Origin: Robertkochia aurantiaca
GTDB lineage: Bacteria > Bacteroidota > Bacteroidia > Flavobacteriales > Flavobacteriaceae
Reading direction: 5' to 3'
NCBI RefSeq assembly: GCF_020166495.1
Contig: NZ_JAINZS010000002.1
Span: forward strand, 434,001 to 498,000
DNA: 64,000 nucleotides
Below, one piece after another: positions 8,459 to 16,550 of this stretch. Numbering within the stretch: the stretch's first letter is position 1; each line of letters begins with the position of its first letter. Under the pieces are notes generated by a model. That model was not told where the DNA came from. It saw only the letters and a program-made list of their open reading frames with translations, and searched no databases. Position numbers and translations under genes: made by a program.

Positions 8459-9331
8459 ATGAGCGATGATCATTCCTCCACTTCAGGGCAAATAAGCTGC
8501 GATGAAATCAAAGCCGAGATCAAAAAACTCCTTGATGCGTACCATACACCCCCGCATCGAACCGGCCAACATTCCACCAAAGAACTAAGTATCTTGATTC
8601 GCAAACACCTCAACGAAATGCTAAGAAGTAGCGAAGTTGAAGACTATTTCTGGCATGAATGCTCACTTGAAGTATACAACAAGACGTTCAATCAAAGACT
8701 TGAAAAGGTTAAAGAAATTGATCCAATTTACACCAGGAAGCAATTATTAAGAGACGACTACATCGTATTAAACAATCTTCATGACCATCGGGGTCACAGA
8801 GATTTTGGTGAAACATATCACTCCATCATAAACAAACCAGAAACACACGGCACCGAAGATGAAAGAAAAGATGCTAAAAGCCTGCGCGAGATTTTCCGGA
8901 AAAATCAAACTAACAAACTTAAGTATATCCGGAAAGAATTGAAATCTGAAGGACTCCATATCCGATTTGAAGGTGATTTGTATCAGATCGAACCAATTGA
9001 AAATACCAATCCTTATCCGAATCTTTTCACCGGCCAAGACAGTACTAATAGTGATATTTTTCGAGAATTCTATACAAATCACATTAAAGGGAGGGGTAAT
9101 TCCTATGTGCAATGGAGCTTTCTTATCCAACAAATGCGCGAAGAGAATCGAATATTGCGTATTCCCCATGTTAACATCATGGAAATACTAGTGGAAATGG
9201 GGTATCTATCCCAGGAAGAATTGCAGGACTTTGTTGGAAATAAAGGTAAATTTCGTTCCCTTGACAAATCAAGTTCCAAAAAGCGGATGGAACAGTACAT
9301 GGATGTAAAGGAAAACCTTCTAAATGCCTAA
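8459..9331 (+). CDS. hypothetical protein of the mobile element
   Basis: This 290-residue hydrophilic protein has no signal peptide or membrane segment. It has many charged residues and a His-rich patch (HDHRGHRDFGETYH, residues ~108-121). The C-terminal third (WSFLIQQMREENRILRIPHVNIMEILVEMGYLSQEEL) looks helical and may be a winged-helix-like or protein-contact region. It is the first gene of the plus-strand block that continues with an HTH protein and two primase-like proteins, so a role in element maintenance or replication is plausible. I do not recognise the family. Confidence 0.65.
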   Translation: MSDDHSSTSGQISCDEIKAEIKKLLDAYHTPPHRTGQHSTKELSILIRKHLNEMLRSSEVEDYFWHECSLEVYNKTFNQRLEKVKEIDPIYTRKQLLRDDYIVLNNLHDHRGHRDFGETYHSIINKPETHGTEDERKDAKSLREIFRKNQTNKLKYIRKELKSEGLHIRFEGDLYQIEPIENTNPYPNLFTGQDSTNSDIFREFYTNHIKGRGNSYVQWSFLIQQMREENRILRIPHVNIMEILVEMGYLSQEELQDFVGNKGKFRSLDKSSSKKRMEQYMDVKENLLNA

Positions 9332-9332
9332 G

Positions 9333-9368
9333 TTCCCAAAATTGGGAAATCTCTGCCCTTGTTGGGAA
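9333..9368. promoter_or_regulatory. possible operator: TTCCCAA/TTGGGAA half-sites
   Basis: An inverted repeat TTCCCAA-AA-TTGGGAA lies at 9333-9348 and a third half-site TTGGGAA at 9362-9368. The two direct copies start exactly 20 bases apart, about two helical turns. They fill the 84-base gap between the hypothetical gene and the HTH gene, as expected for binding of a regulator such as the HTH protein just downstream. The site could alternatively act as a terminator stem for the upstream gene, but no T-run follows. Confidence 0.45.
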
Positions 9369-9415
9369 TTCAAATAGCTCGAGTTTCGTGATATAAATTT
9401 AAAAAATAATTATAC

Positions 9416-9676
9416 ATGAGAACGAATTGTAATCATTACTCGGTAACGGATTTGAATCTAAGAAGGCTACCTCAAATTCTTTCCCGTAAAGAAGTCGCCG
9501 AATTATTACAGGTCAGCTATTACACTTTAGAGGCTTGGGACAGAAAAAGAACCTTAAAAGCCAGGAGGGTTAGTGGCCGGATATTATATCTGAAAAATGA
9601 TGTAAAACGAGTGCTTCAGATACTTCATATCATGCGTGCGAACCGAAGCGCTCTTAGAGGGGAAGAAACATCCTGA
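9416..9676 (+). CDS. MerR/excisionase-type helix-turn-helix protein
   Basis: This is an 86-residue protein of the HTH_17 kind. The sequence LSRKEVAELLQVSYYTLEAW (residues ~22-41) is the helix-turn-helix, followed by a wing (ARRVSGRILYLKNDVKRVLQ). Such proteins serve as excisionases or replication regulators of Bacteroidota mobile elements. The gene precedes the primase-helicase and overlaps its most upstream possible start by 41 bases. It may bind the TTGGGAA half-sites 48 bases upstream of its start. Confidence 0.85.
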   Translation: MRTNCNHYSVTDLNLRRLPQILSRKEVAELLQVSYYTLEAWDRKRTLKARRVSGRILYLKNDVKRVLQILHIMRANRSALRGEETS

Positions 9677-11291
9677 CGCCTGCACCTCTAAAAACGAAAA
9701 AAAGCTACCTCAACCAGAAGTTTCAGCAGCCTTTACTATTCTTTCACCAAGTAAAAGTACTGAATATTTCTGGCTTGAACAGGGCGTAGCTCATTTCTTA
9801 ACAAGGCTTCTTGCCTACACAAATCATTTTAATATGTATAATAACAATATTGCAGAAGAATTCAGGAACCTGCACCAAACGGAAAAGGGAGAAGAAAATG
9901 TAACCCAAGACCCGGTACTTTTAATCAATAAAACTTTAGCTCTTTTCAAGCCGATCGATTTCAGGAAGGAAGCCGGGGTAAATAATTCATCAGATGACTT
10001 AAAAAGAAAGGATAAAATAATCATTTGTATTGACCATTTAATATCCAAACTTGAAAAATCCAATTTTGGTATAACCGTCAGGAAAGGCGAGGTATACCTT
10101 TACAATTCCCAATTCTGGGTAGCTCTCAGCGAAGACCTTGCCCTTTTTTACATGGGGGAGGCGGCGGAAAGAATGGCCATGCCTCAACTGGAGGCAAAAC
10201 ATCATCATTTCAGAAAAGAGATGCTCCAGCAACTTGCAACCTCCGCCTTTATTCCAGGAATCGATCAGGAAAGCAAGTTTACTCTGATAAACCTTACTAA
10301 CGGAACCTTTTCTATTACTAAGGATCGCCAGTTTATCAGGAACTTTAGGAAAGAAGACTTTATGACTTATCAGTTGCCCTTCGAATACAACCCGGAGACT
10401 CAGGCTCCAATATGGCAAAGCTATCTCGATAAAGTGCTGCCTGATAAAAGCCTACAACAGCTATTAAAAGAATACGTTGGGTACTGTTTTACTCGCAACA
10501 TTGACTTCAAGCTTGAAAAGATGCTTTTACTCTATGGTAAAGGTCATAATGGTAAGAGTGTTTTCCATGACGTGATCATTGAACTGTTTGGAAGACAAAA
10601 TGTAACGAATTTTTCATTACAGGATCTTACCATGGATAATGGAAACTCATTAGCTATGAGTGAAGGAAAGCTTGTAAATATCAGTTCGGAAATCAGCACA
10701 AAGGTTAAACCGGATAGACTTAAGCAATTAGCTTCCGGCGAACCCTTAAAGGGCAAGAAGCTATACAAAGATGTCAAGACCATCTATGATTACCCTCGAT
10801 TCATATTCAATTGCAATCTACTGCCAGTGACCATTGAGAACACAGATGCATTTTTTAGGAGGTTTATCATAATCCCTTTCGAGATCAAAATTGACAATGA
10901 AGAAAGAGACATATATCTGGCTCGGAAAATAATTGAACAAGAGCTACCCGGCGTCCTTAATTGGGCGATCGAAGGATTAAGGGAATTGATAATGAATGAG
11001 AAATTCTCAAAAAGCTCCAAAGCAGATCAGGCTCTTAACACCTTTGTTAGGAACAGCGACCCAGTACAACTATTCCTTGATGATTCGGGATATATACCTT
11101 CCGAAAAAAGAATACTCCGGAATAAGCTATATAAGGAGTTTAAAACATATTGCATGGATAGTGGTTACCAATACATTTCGGCAACTATGTTCTATCAACA
11201 ACTGAGAGGCCTTGGTATATGCGTCCCAGATTCGAATAGCGGAGGCAAACGTTATGCTTACGTCGAAGTAGCTAATAAAACTGTTGATTAA
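9636..11291 (+). CDS. D5/P4-family phage-type primase-helicase
   Basis: The C-terminal two thirds form a superfamily 3 helicase of the phage P4/D5 type. Walker A GKGHNGKS is at residues ~301-308. It is followed by a Walker B-like region with KLVNISSEIS (~350), an FIFNCNLLP segment (~390) and the arginine-finger motif AFFRRFIIIPFE (~408). The N-terminal 190 residues may hold the accessory D5_N-like part. It would unwind the element's origin. The start at 9636 overlaps the HTH gene by 41 bases; an internal ATG at 9834 is less likely because conserved-looking residues precede it. It overlaps the next gene by 8 bases. Confidence 0.85.
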   Translation: MRTEALLEGKKHPDACTSKNEKKLPQPEVSAAFTILSPSKSTEYFWLEQGVAHFLTRLLAYTNHFNMYNNNIAEEFRNLHQTEKGEENVTQDPVLLINKTLALFKPIDFRKEAGVNNSSDDLKRKDKIIICIDHLISKLEKSNFGITVRKGEVYLYNSQFWVALSEDLALFYMGEAAERMAMPQLEAKHHHFRKEMLQQLATSAFIPGIDQESKFTLINLTNGTFSITKDRQFIRNFRKEDFMTYQLPFEYNPETQAPIWQSYLDKVLPDKSLQQLLKEYVGYCFTRNIDFKLEKMLLLYGKGHNGKSVFHDVIIELFGRQNVTNFSLQDLTMDNGNSLAMSEGKLVNISSEISTKVKPDRLKQLASGEPLKGKKLYKDVKTIYDYPRFIFNCNLLPVTIENTDAFFRRFIIIPFEIKIDNEERDIYLARKIIEQELPGVLNWAIEGLRELIMNEKFSKSSKADQALNTFVRNSDPVQLFLDDSGYIPSEKRILRNKLYKEFKTYCMDSGYQYISATMFYQQLRGLGICVPDSNSGGKRYAYVEVANKTVD

Positions 11292-12258
11292 CCAAAACAA
11301 GAGCAGAATGAGCAGGTTTTCGTCAAAAAAAAGCAGGCCGTACATATTAGAACCGTACCAGCGCGGCGGGAGAAATCGATTCTCCTGCCCCAATTGTAAG
11401 CGTAAAAAGAGTTTTACACGCTATATAAGGGTGGATACAAGAGAGTACATCCATGAGACCGTTGGCCGGTGCGACAAAGAAAAAAGGTGTGGCTATCACA
11501 GACCACCTTCAGAATATTATAATCTTCAAGGCATATCATCTCCGACCATTAATTATTCAATAATCAAGATAAAAAGCGACAAGAACCTTACGCCAAGCTA
11601 TATCCCAAGTCAATACTTCAGTGATAGTTTACGGCGCCGGTATCCAAATTATTTCTCGCAATATCTTCTTGACACTTTTAAAACTGTAAAGGCTAGAGTC
11701 AAAAAGGTATTAGAGGACTATAGAATCGGTAATACAAACCATTTCAAAGGTGGTACGGTATTTTGGCAAATCGATGGGAGTAATCGTATCAGAACGGGTA
11801 AAATTATGCTGTACAACCCAGCTACGGGTAAGAGAGTCAAGGATAGATATGCTCGGATAAATTGGATGCACTCCGTTTTGAACATACCTGACTTTAATTT
11901 GTCGCAGGTTTACTTCGGAACGCATTTGCTGAAGCGTAATTCAAACGCAACAGTTGGCTTGGTGGAAAGCGAGAAAACTGCTATAATAGCCGCTATAGCG
12001 ATCCCAGAGATCTTTTGGCTGGCCACAGGAGGTATTAATAATATTAACCAAGAAAGAAACCAGTGTTTAGTTAATAGAAGTGTGATCTTAGTCCCGGATG
12101 CGGATGCTACAGAAGATTGGAAAAATCGAGAACATTTATTCAACATGTGTAAATCTGTGCGTACATCCTCCTTTATTGAATTACATACATCACCCAAAGA
12201 CAAGATAGAAGGAATCGACCTGGCAGACATCATCATCGAAAATCACAAAGCAAAATAA
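11284..12258 (+). CDS. zinc-finger/TOPRIM primase-like protein (DUF6371-like)
   Basis: This 324-residue protein has an N-terminal CHC2-type zinc ribbon (FSCPNCKRKKSF, then a second pair in GRCDKEKRCGYH, residues ~33-72) and a C-terminal TOPRIM-like domain. The latter shows VGLVESEKTAII near residue 223 (catalytic Glu) and VILVPDADATEDW near 270 (DxD-type). It should synthesise primers or load onto DNA for element replication together with the overlapping SF3 helicase. It is the last element gene before the tRNA-Arg, 233 bases away. An alternative ATG at 11308 would shorten it by 8 residues. Confidence 0.8.
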   Translation: MINQNKSRMSRFSSKKSRPYILEPYQRGGRNRFSCPNCKRKKSFTRYIRVDTREYIHETVGRCDKEKRCGYHRPPSEYYNLQGISSPTINYSIIKIKSDKNLTPSYIPSQYFSDSLRRRYPNYFSQYLLDTFKTVKARVKKVLEDYRIGNTNHFKGGTVFWQIDGSNRIRTGKIMLYNPATGKRVKDRYARINWMHSVLNIPDFNLSQVYFGTHLLKRNSNATVGLVESEKTAIIAAIAIPEIFWLATGGINNINQERNQCLVNRSVILVPDADATEDWKNREHLFNMCKSVRTSSFIELHTSPKDKIEGIDLADIIIENHKAK

Positions 12259-12451
12259 TGCACCTTAATTACAGCCCTGTACTGCAGAACTATTTTCAAT
12301 TAAAACTGCTCTTTCTGCTCAATAATAATAGCATATAAAACCAATGCAACGAAAAATCACTAAATTGTATACGCGAGAATATGAGTGGTTTGAAGTTGTG
12401 TTGACAGAAAATGCTCAGTGCATATAACTGAGCAACATGGGGTTTAAAATG

Positions 12452-12477
12452 AAAAAACCCCTGTAAATACAGGGGTT
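12452..12477 (-). terminator. Rho-independent terminator of tRNA-Arg
   Basis: On the minus strand a perfect 10-bp stem (AACCCCTGTA with TACAGGGGTT) is followed by a run of six T, 15 bases after the end of the tRNA-Arg. It separates the tRNA from the mobile-element genes. The stem is nearly symmetrical, so weak termination of the plus-strand element genes is possible too. Confidence 0.8.
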
Positions 12478-12491
12478 CGAACTGAATTTAG

Positions 12492-12565
12492 TGACCTCGC
12501 CAGGATTCAAACCTGGAACCTTCTGAGCCGTAATCAGATGCGCTATTCAGTTGCGCCACGAGGCC
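12492..12565 (-). tRNA. tRNA-Arg (anticodon ACG)
   Basis: The minus strand folds into a cloverleaf: acceptor GGCCTCG/CGAGGTC with one G-U pair, anticodon stem TCTGA/TCAGA, loop TTACGGC with anticodon ACG, T loop GGTTTGAATCC. CCA is not encoded. Its 3' end faces the accessory island, the classic target position for tyrosine-recombinase elements. Confidence 0.95.
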
Positions 12566-12601
12566 GGTATAAATGCGTCTGTCTTGTTGCAAACGCGGGT
12601 G

Positions 12602-12633
12602 CAAATATAATGTTTTTCTAAAAAAACATCCAA
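12602..12633 (-). promoter_or_regulatory. promoter of tRNA-Arg
   Basis: The minus strand reads TTG-N21-TATATTTG (-7 box at 12602-12609, -33 box at 12631-12633). This matches the Bacteroidota sigma-ABfr consensus TTG/TAnnTTTG and points at the tRNA 37 bases downstream. Confidence 0.7.
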
Positions 12634-12741
12634 GCCCCGATCCATATTTTTTTATCTCTTAGTCATCCTTTCTCTTTATTGTATCTTTCGGCACAAAATG
12701 GCCATGTAACTTTTGTAACATACTACAAGGGTTCATAGCTT

Positions 12742-12749
12742 TATATTTG
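12742..12749 (+). promoter_or_regulatory. -7 promoter box of the sulfur operon
   Basis: An exact TATATTTG box lies 13 bases before the ATG of the first YeeE/YedE gene. The -33 element is not clear: the nearest TTTTG is 26 bases upstream. The leader would be very short, with no Shine-Dalgarno, as is common in the phylum. Confidence 0.6.
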
Positions 12750-12762
12750 CAAAAAATTATTC

Positions 12763-13329
12763 ATGTCTATGGAAGCTATTCTACAGCCCTGGCCCTGGTA
12801 TGTGACCGGGCCCCTGATCGCCCTGGTAATGTTCCTGCTTATATGGTTCGGCCGGGAATTCGGGATGTCTGCCAACCTGCGCACCATGTGTGCGATGAGC
12901 GGAGCAGGCAAAAAAGCAAAATTCTTTGATTATAACTGGAAAGAACAAAAATGGAACCTGGTCGTGGTACTCGGAGCCATCATCGGCGGCTTTATCGCCG
13001 TGTTCTACCTTTCAAAACCCATCGATATCGACCTGGCGGCCGATACAGTGGCAGCCCTGCAATCATTCGGATGGGATAATATTGGTGACAGCCTGGTACC
13101 GGGTGAGATCTACAGCGCCGATGCCGTGATGAGCTTTAAAGGCATCGCTGTGCTGGTGCTGGGTGGTTTCTTCGTCGGTTTTGGAGCCCGCTACGCCGGT
13201 GGCTGTACTTCAGGTCACGCCATCTCCGGACTGAGCAACCTGCAATTGCCTTCCCTGGTAGCCGTGATCGGCTTCTTTATCGGCGGACTCATCATGACTC
13301 ATTTTATTCTCCCTTTAATCTTTGGCTAA
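12763..13329 (+). CDS. YeeE/YedE-family sulfur (thiosulfate) transporter subunit
   Basis: This 188-residue membrane protein has about five hydrophobic segments and the family signature GARYAGGCTSGHAISG (residues ~144-159). Its cysteine is the one thought to relay thiosulfate or other sulfur compounds in YeeE. Half-size YeeE/YedE proteins usually work in pairs, and the next gene, one base after this stop, is the partner half. The operon continues with a persulfide dioxygenase-rhodanese protein, so the substrate is probably a reduced sulfur species such as thiosulfate, sulfide or persulfide. Confidence 0.9.
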   Translation: MSMEAILQPWPWYVTGPLIALVMFLLIWFGREFGMSANLRTMCAMSGAGKKAKFFDYNWKEQKWNLVVVLGAIIGGFIAVFYLSKPIDIDLAADTVAALQSFGWDNIGDSLVPGEIYSADAVMSFKGIAVLVLGGFFVGFGARYAGGCTSGHAISGLSNLQLPSLVAVIGFFIGGLIMTHFILPLIFG

Positions 13330-13330
13330 T

Positions 13331-13744
13331 ATGAAATACTTAAAATATCTCCTCGTTGGTATATTCTTCGGAATCGTTATGGTGAAATCAGAAGCGGTTT
13401 CATGGTATCGCATCTATGAAATGTTCCGTTTCGATTCCTTCCATATGTACGGCATCATCGGAAGTGCAGTGGTTACAGGCGTCATACTTGTCGCCCTGAT
13501 AAAAAAGACCGGCATGCATTCTTCCGAAGGAAAAATCATTCAGTTTAACCCGAAAGCAAAAACCTGGCCCCGCTATATTATCGGAGGTACCTTATTCGGA
13601 CTTGGGTGGGCTCTGGCAGGTGCTTGTCCCGGACCCATGTTCGTACTGTTGGGCACCGGGGTATTCTCTATTCTCTTGGTGATCGGGGGAGCCGTACTGG
13701 GCACCTATGCCTATGGATTGCTAAGAGATAAACTTCCGCATTGA
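13331..13744 (+). CDS. YeeE/YedE-family second half (DUF6691-like) sulfur transporter subunit
   Basis: The 137-residue membrane protein carries the second-half signature GLGWALAGACPGPMFVLLG (residues ~94-112), with the conserved Cys in GACPGP. The ATG at 13331 is chosen; an in-frame TTG at 13322 would overlap the upstream gene and is less likely. It lies one base after the first half and overlaps the next gene by 4 bases, so the three are surely cotranscribed. Confidence 0.9.
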   Translation: MKYLKYLLVGIFFGIVMVKSEAVSWYRIYEMFRFDSFHMYGIIGSAVVTGVILVALIKKTGMHSSEGKIIQFNPKAKTWPRYIIGGTLFGLGWALAGACPGPMFVLLGTGVFSILLVIGGAVLGTYAYGLLRDKLPH

Positions 13745-16017
13745 TCCCGACAGAAGACCTGATCGGATATATCGGAGCATTGATCATCGGACTCGTACTG
13801 GGTCTGGTAGGTGGTGGCGGATCCATTTTGACGGTTCCGCTACTGGTATATCTGCTGGGTTATAATCCGGTGGTGGCCACCGCCTATTCCCTTTTTATAG
13901 TGGGTTCCTCTGCCTTTGTGGGAACGCTTCAAAAATACCGCAAAGGAGTCGTTGACCTCAAGACCGGACTCGCCTTTTGTTTCCCTTCGTTTCTGGCCGT
14001 GTATGCCTCCCGACGATACCTGGTGCCGTGGATACCCGATACGATCATGACCTTTGCAGGCTTCGACCTGACCAAAGAGATGACAATCATGATATTTTTT
14101 GCCTTTGTCATGCTTTTTGCTGCCATTTCCATGATCAGGAAACGCAGAGATGCTGATACAAAAGGCGAAAAACAAGCCTATTACCTGACCTTTATACAAG
14201 GTATCGCGATCGGAACCATAACCGGAGTGATCGGTGCCGGAGGCGGGTTTCTGTACGTCCCCGCCCTCGTTCTTTGGGCAAGACTTCCCATGAAAAAAGC
14301 CGTGGGAACCTCCCTGGTGATCGTTACCATAAACTCCCTGATCGGGTTTACCGGAGACCTGCAAACCCTGAAAGTCGAATGGCCGTTCCTGCTGACCTTT
14401 TCAGCCATTACCATTGGAGGAATACTGGCAGGCGGGCAATTATCGCATAAGATCTCGTCAGCCCAGCTGAAAAAAGGGTTCGGTTACTTCATACTGGTAA
14501 TGAGCTTTTACATTTTCGGAAAAGAGATAATCAACCAGCAACAGGCCGATATGGAGACCGCGAAATCCCCTGAAGAAATTGCTATATTTGCCAAAAACAG
14601 CGAAATGAATATTGAACAGATATATACGGGCTGCCTGGCCCAGGGTGCCTATTTTATTGTTTCTGAAGGAGAAGCTGCCATAATCGATCCCCTGCGGGAA
14701 ACAAAACCTTATGTAGAAAGAGCAGAAAAAGAAGGGGCTACCATAAAATATATCTTTGAAACCCATTTCCACGCTGACTTTGTTTCAGGCCACCTCGACC
14801 TGGCAAAAAAGACCGGCGCCACCATTGTCTTCGGTCCGAATGCTGAGACAGGATACGATATTCACCAGGCTTATGACGGAGAAACCTTTAAAGTTGGAAA
14901 AGTGACCATCAAGGTTTTACACACCCCGGGACACACCCCCGAATCTGTCACCTACCTGCTTATCGATGAGAACGGAAAGAACCATGCCATCTTTACCGGT
15001 GACACCTTGTTCCTCGGTGATGTAGGGCGTCCAGACCTTGCTATTAAACAAGATCTTACCAAGGAAGACCTGGCCGGAATGTTATACGACTCATTGCGGG
15101 AAAAGATCATGCCACTGGAAGATGATGTCATCGTATATCCCGCTCATGGGGCAGGGTCTGCCTGCGGAAAAAACCTGAGCAAGGAGACGGTCGACACCCT
15201 CGGAAACCAGAAAAAGACCAATTACGCTCTCCGTCCTGATCTGAGCAAATCAGCCTTTATCCGGGAAGTGCTGGACGGGATACTTCCTCCACCGCAGTAT
15301 TTCGCCAAGAATGCACAGCTCAACAAAGAAGGATATACCGATTTCGATACTATTTTACAAAGAGGAAACATCCCTCTTGATGCTGAAGAATTCGAAGCCC
15401 TGGCCAATCACGAAGGTGCCCTGGTGCTTGATGTAAGACCTCAGCAGGATTTCGTAAAAGAACACATTCCTAATTCGATCTTTATCGGGCTTAATGGTTC
15501 GTTTGCCCCGTGGGTAGGTGCATTAATAAAAGACCTGAAGCAACCCATACTGCTTATAGCCCCGGAAGGAAAATCGGCCGAAGCCGTCACAAGACTATCA
15601 AGAGTAGGCTATGATAATACCCTGGGGTACCTGAATGGCGGACTAACGGCCTGGAAGGATTCGGGAAGGGAAACTGCTTCGATCAGATCCATCGCAGCCA
15701 AAGATTTCGAAGAGGAATACCTTGCCGAACACAAGGTGCTTGATGTTCGTAAACCCGGAGAATTCAGTGCCGAACATCTCGAAAAAGCGATCAGTTTTCC
15801 GCTGGACTTTCTGAACGAGGAAATGGAGAAGATCGATCTTAAAGAACATTATTATATTCACTGCGCTGGAGGATACCGGTCAGTGATCGCTGCTTCAATA
15901 CTGAAAGCAAGAGGGTTTAATAAACTTACCGATATAGCCGGAGGTTATAAAGACCTGAAAGAAACCAATCTGAAACGTACAGACAAGGTATGTGCTTCAG
16001 AACAGTCGCGAATCTGA
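13741..16017 (+). CDS. TauE/SafE permease fused to persulfide dioxygenase and two rhodanese domains
   Basis: One 758-residue frame joins modules that are normally separate genes. Residues 1-~262 are a TauE/SafE permease (two GGGGS/GAGGGF-type repeats, about eight membrane segments). From residue 289 (an internal Met) follows an ETHE1-type metallo-beta-lactamase domain with THFHADF, HTPGHTPE, TGDTLFLGDVGRPDL and YPAHG. Rhodanese 1 (~570-650) lacks a catalytic Cys. Rhodanese 2 (~655-745) has HCAGGYRS with the active Cys. It would export sulfite or sulfonate-type products and oxidise glutathione-like persulfide to sulfite. The start is TTG, overlapping the previous stop. An exact TATATTTG box lies just before codon 289, so the enzyme part may also be made alone. 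Confidence 0.85.
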   Translation: MIPTEDLIGYIGALIIGLVLGLVGGGGSILTVPLLVYLLGYNPVVATAYSLFIVGSSAFVGTLQKYRKGVVDLKTGLAFCFPSFLAVYASRRYLVPWIPDTIMTFAGFDLTKEMTIMIFFAFVMLFAAISMIRKRRDADTKGEKQAYYLTFIQGIAIGTITGVIGAGGGFLYVPALVLWARLPMKKAVGTSLVIVTINSLIGFTGDLQTLKVEWPFLLTFSAITIGGILAGGQLSHKISSAQLKKGFGYFILVMSFYIFGKEIINQQQADMETAKSPEEIAIFAKNSEMNIEQIYTGCLAQGAYFIVSEGEAAIIDPLRETKPYVERAEKEGATIKYIFETHFHADFVSGHLDLAKKTGATIVFGPNAETGYDIHQAYDGETFKVGKVTIKVLHTPGHTPESVTYLLIDENGKNHAIFTGDTLFLGDVGRPDLAIKQDLTKEDLAGMLYDSLREKIMPLEDDVIVYPAHGAGSACGKNLSKETVDTLGNQKKTNYALRPDLSKSAFIREVLDGILPPPQYFAKNAQLNKEGYTDFDTILQRGNIPLDAEEFEALANHEGALVLDVRPQQDFVKEHIPNSIFIGLNGSFAPWVGALIKDLKQPILLIAPEGKSAEAVTRLSRVGYDNTLGYLNGGLTAWKDSGRETASIRSIAAKDFEEEYLAEHKVLDVRKPGEFSAEHLEKAISFPLDFLNEEMEKIDLKEHYYIHCAGGYRSVIAASILKARGFNKLTDIAGGYKDLKETNLKRTDKVCASEQSRI
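14583..14590 (+). promoter_or_regulatory. possible internal promoter before the persulfide dioxygenase module
   Basis: TATATTTG lies 14 bases before the in-frame ATG at 14605 (codon 289 of the fusion). This is where stand-alone dioxygenases of the family begin (MNIEQIYTG). It may be a relict of the separate-gene state. No good -33 box is seen. Confidence 0.35.
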
Positions 16018-16048
16018 AAAAGTCAAAAAGAAAAAAGATAGCAGTATC

Positions 16049-16249
16049 GTGAAAAAGAATATGAGCCAGCAAGACAAATTGATACGGGTCGTGATCAGCT
16101 TTATCATTGCGGTCTTATATTACTACAACATCATCAGTGGAATAATGGGTATCGTACTGATGGTCGGTGCCATCATACTTCTTCTAACCAGCCTGTTCCG
16201 TTTCTGCCCGATCTACAAACTGATCGGTTACAGCAGCTGTAAGAAGTGA
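16049..16249 (+). CDS. YgaP-like/DUF2892 inner-membrane protein
   Basis: This small protein has the DUF2892 pattern: KKNMSQQDKLIRVVISF, two membrane segments and a CPIYKLIG motif near the C-terminus. The GTG at 16049 fits the family start (xKKNM); ATG at 16061 is the alternative. Longer upstream starts overlap the fusion gene and encode a Lys-rich tail unlike the family. In YgaP this module is attached to a rhodanese domain, so its place after the rhodanese-bearing fusion fits a role in sulfur handling at the membrane. Confidence 0.8.
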   Translation: MKKNMSQQDKLIRVVISFIIAVLYYYNIISGIMGIVLMVGAIILLLTSLFRFCPIYKLIGYSSCKK

Positions 16250-16256
16250 AGTCTGA

Positions 16257-16532
16257 TTAAACGATCTCGGCACTCAGACCGGCCTGCAGCAACTTGCTGC
16301 ACCGTGGCTTCAGATCATCGTAAGAACCTGTCTTAACAGTGCACTTACCTTTAAAATGTACGATCAATGAACATTGCTCTGCCTGTTCCGGAGTATGGTC
16401 ACAGGCATAAATCAGGCTTTCGATCACGTGATCAAAAGTATTGACGTCATCGTTGTACAAAATAATCTCATTTTCTTTTAATACATCTTCTTCCAGCAGA
16501 AGCTCTTCTGAAATTTTCTCCTTTGTACTCAT
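16257..16532 (-). CDS. clpS: ATP-dependent Clp protease adaptor ClpS
   Basis: The core LYNDDVNTFDHVIESLIYAC and the HFKGKCTVKTG segment are diagnostic of ClpS. The N-degron pocket residues (NDD and the later Met/Ile region) are in place. ClpS delivers N-end-rule substrates to ClpA/ClpC-ClpP. I start at the ATG giving MSTKEK; two ATGs up to 9 bases upstream (16541) are possible. It follows prmA closely on the same strand and converges with the sulfur operon, ending 7 bases from the DUF2892 stop. Confidence 0.93.
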   Translation of the reverse strand: MSTKEKISEELLLEEDVLKENEIILYNDDVNTFDHVIESLIYACDHTPEQAEQCSLIVHFKGKCTVKTGSYDDLKPRCSKLLQAGLSAEIV

Positions 16533-16550
16533 CATCAACATATTACCCTA

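Noticed and set aside
8768-9169. 133-codon minus-strand frame inside the hypothetical gene
   Set aside because: It is antisense to a longer frame with better codon pattern and sits in a plus-strand operon.
12747-12929. Alternative 60-codon frame at the start of the YeeE/YedE gene
   Set aside because: It overlaps the real gene in another frame and begins at the promoter.
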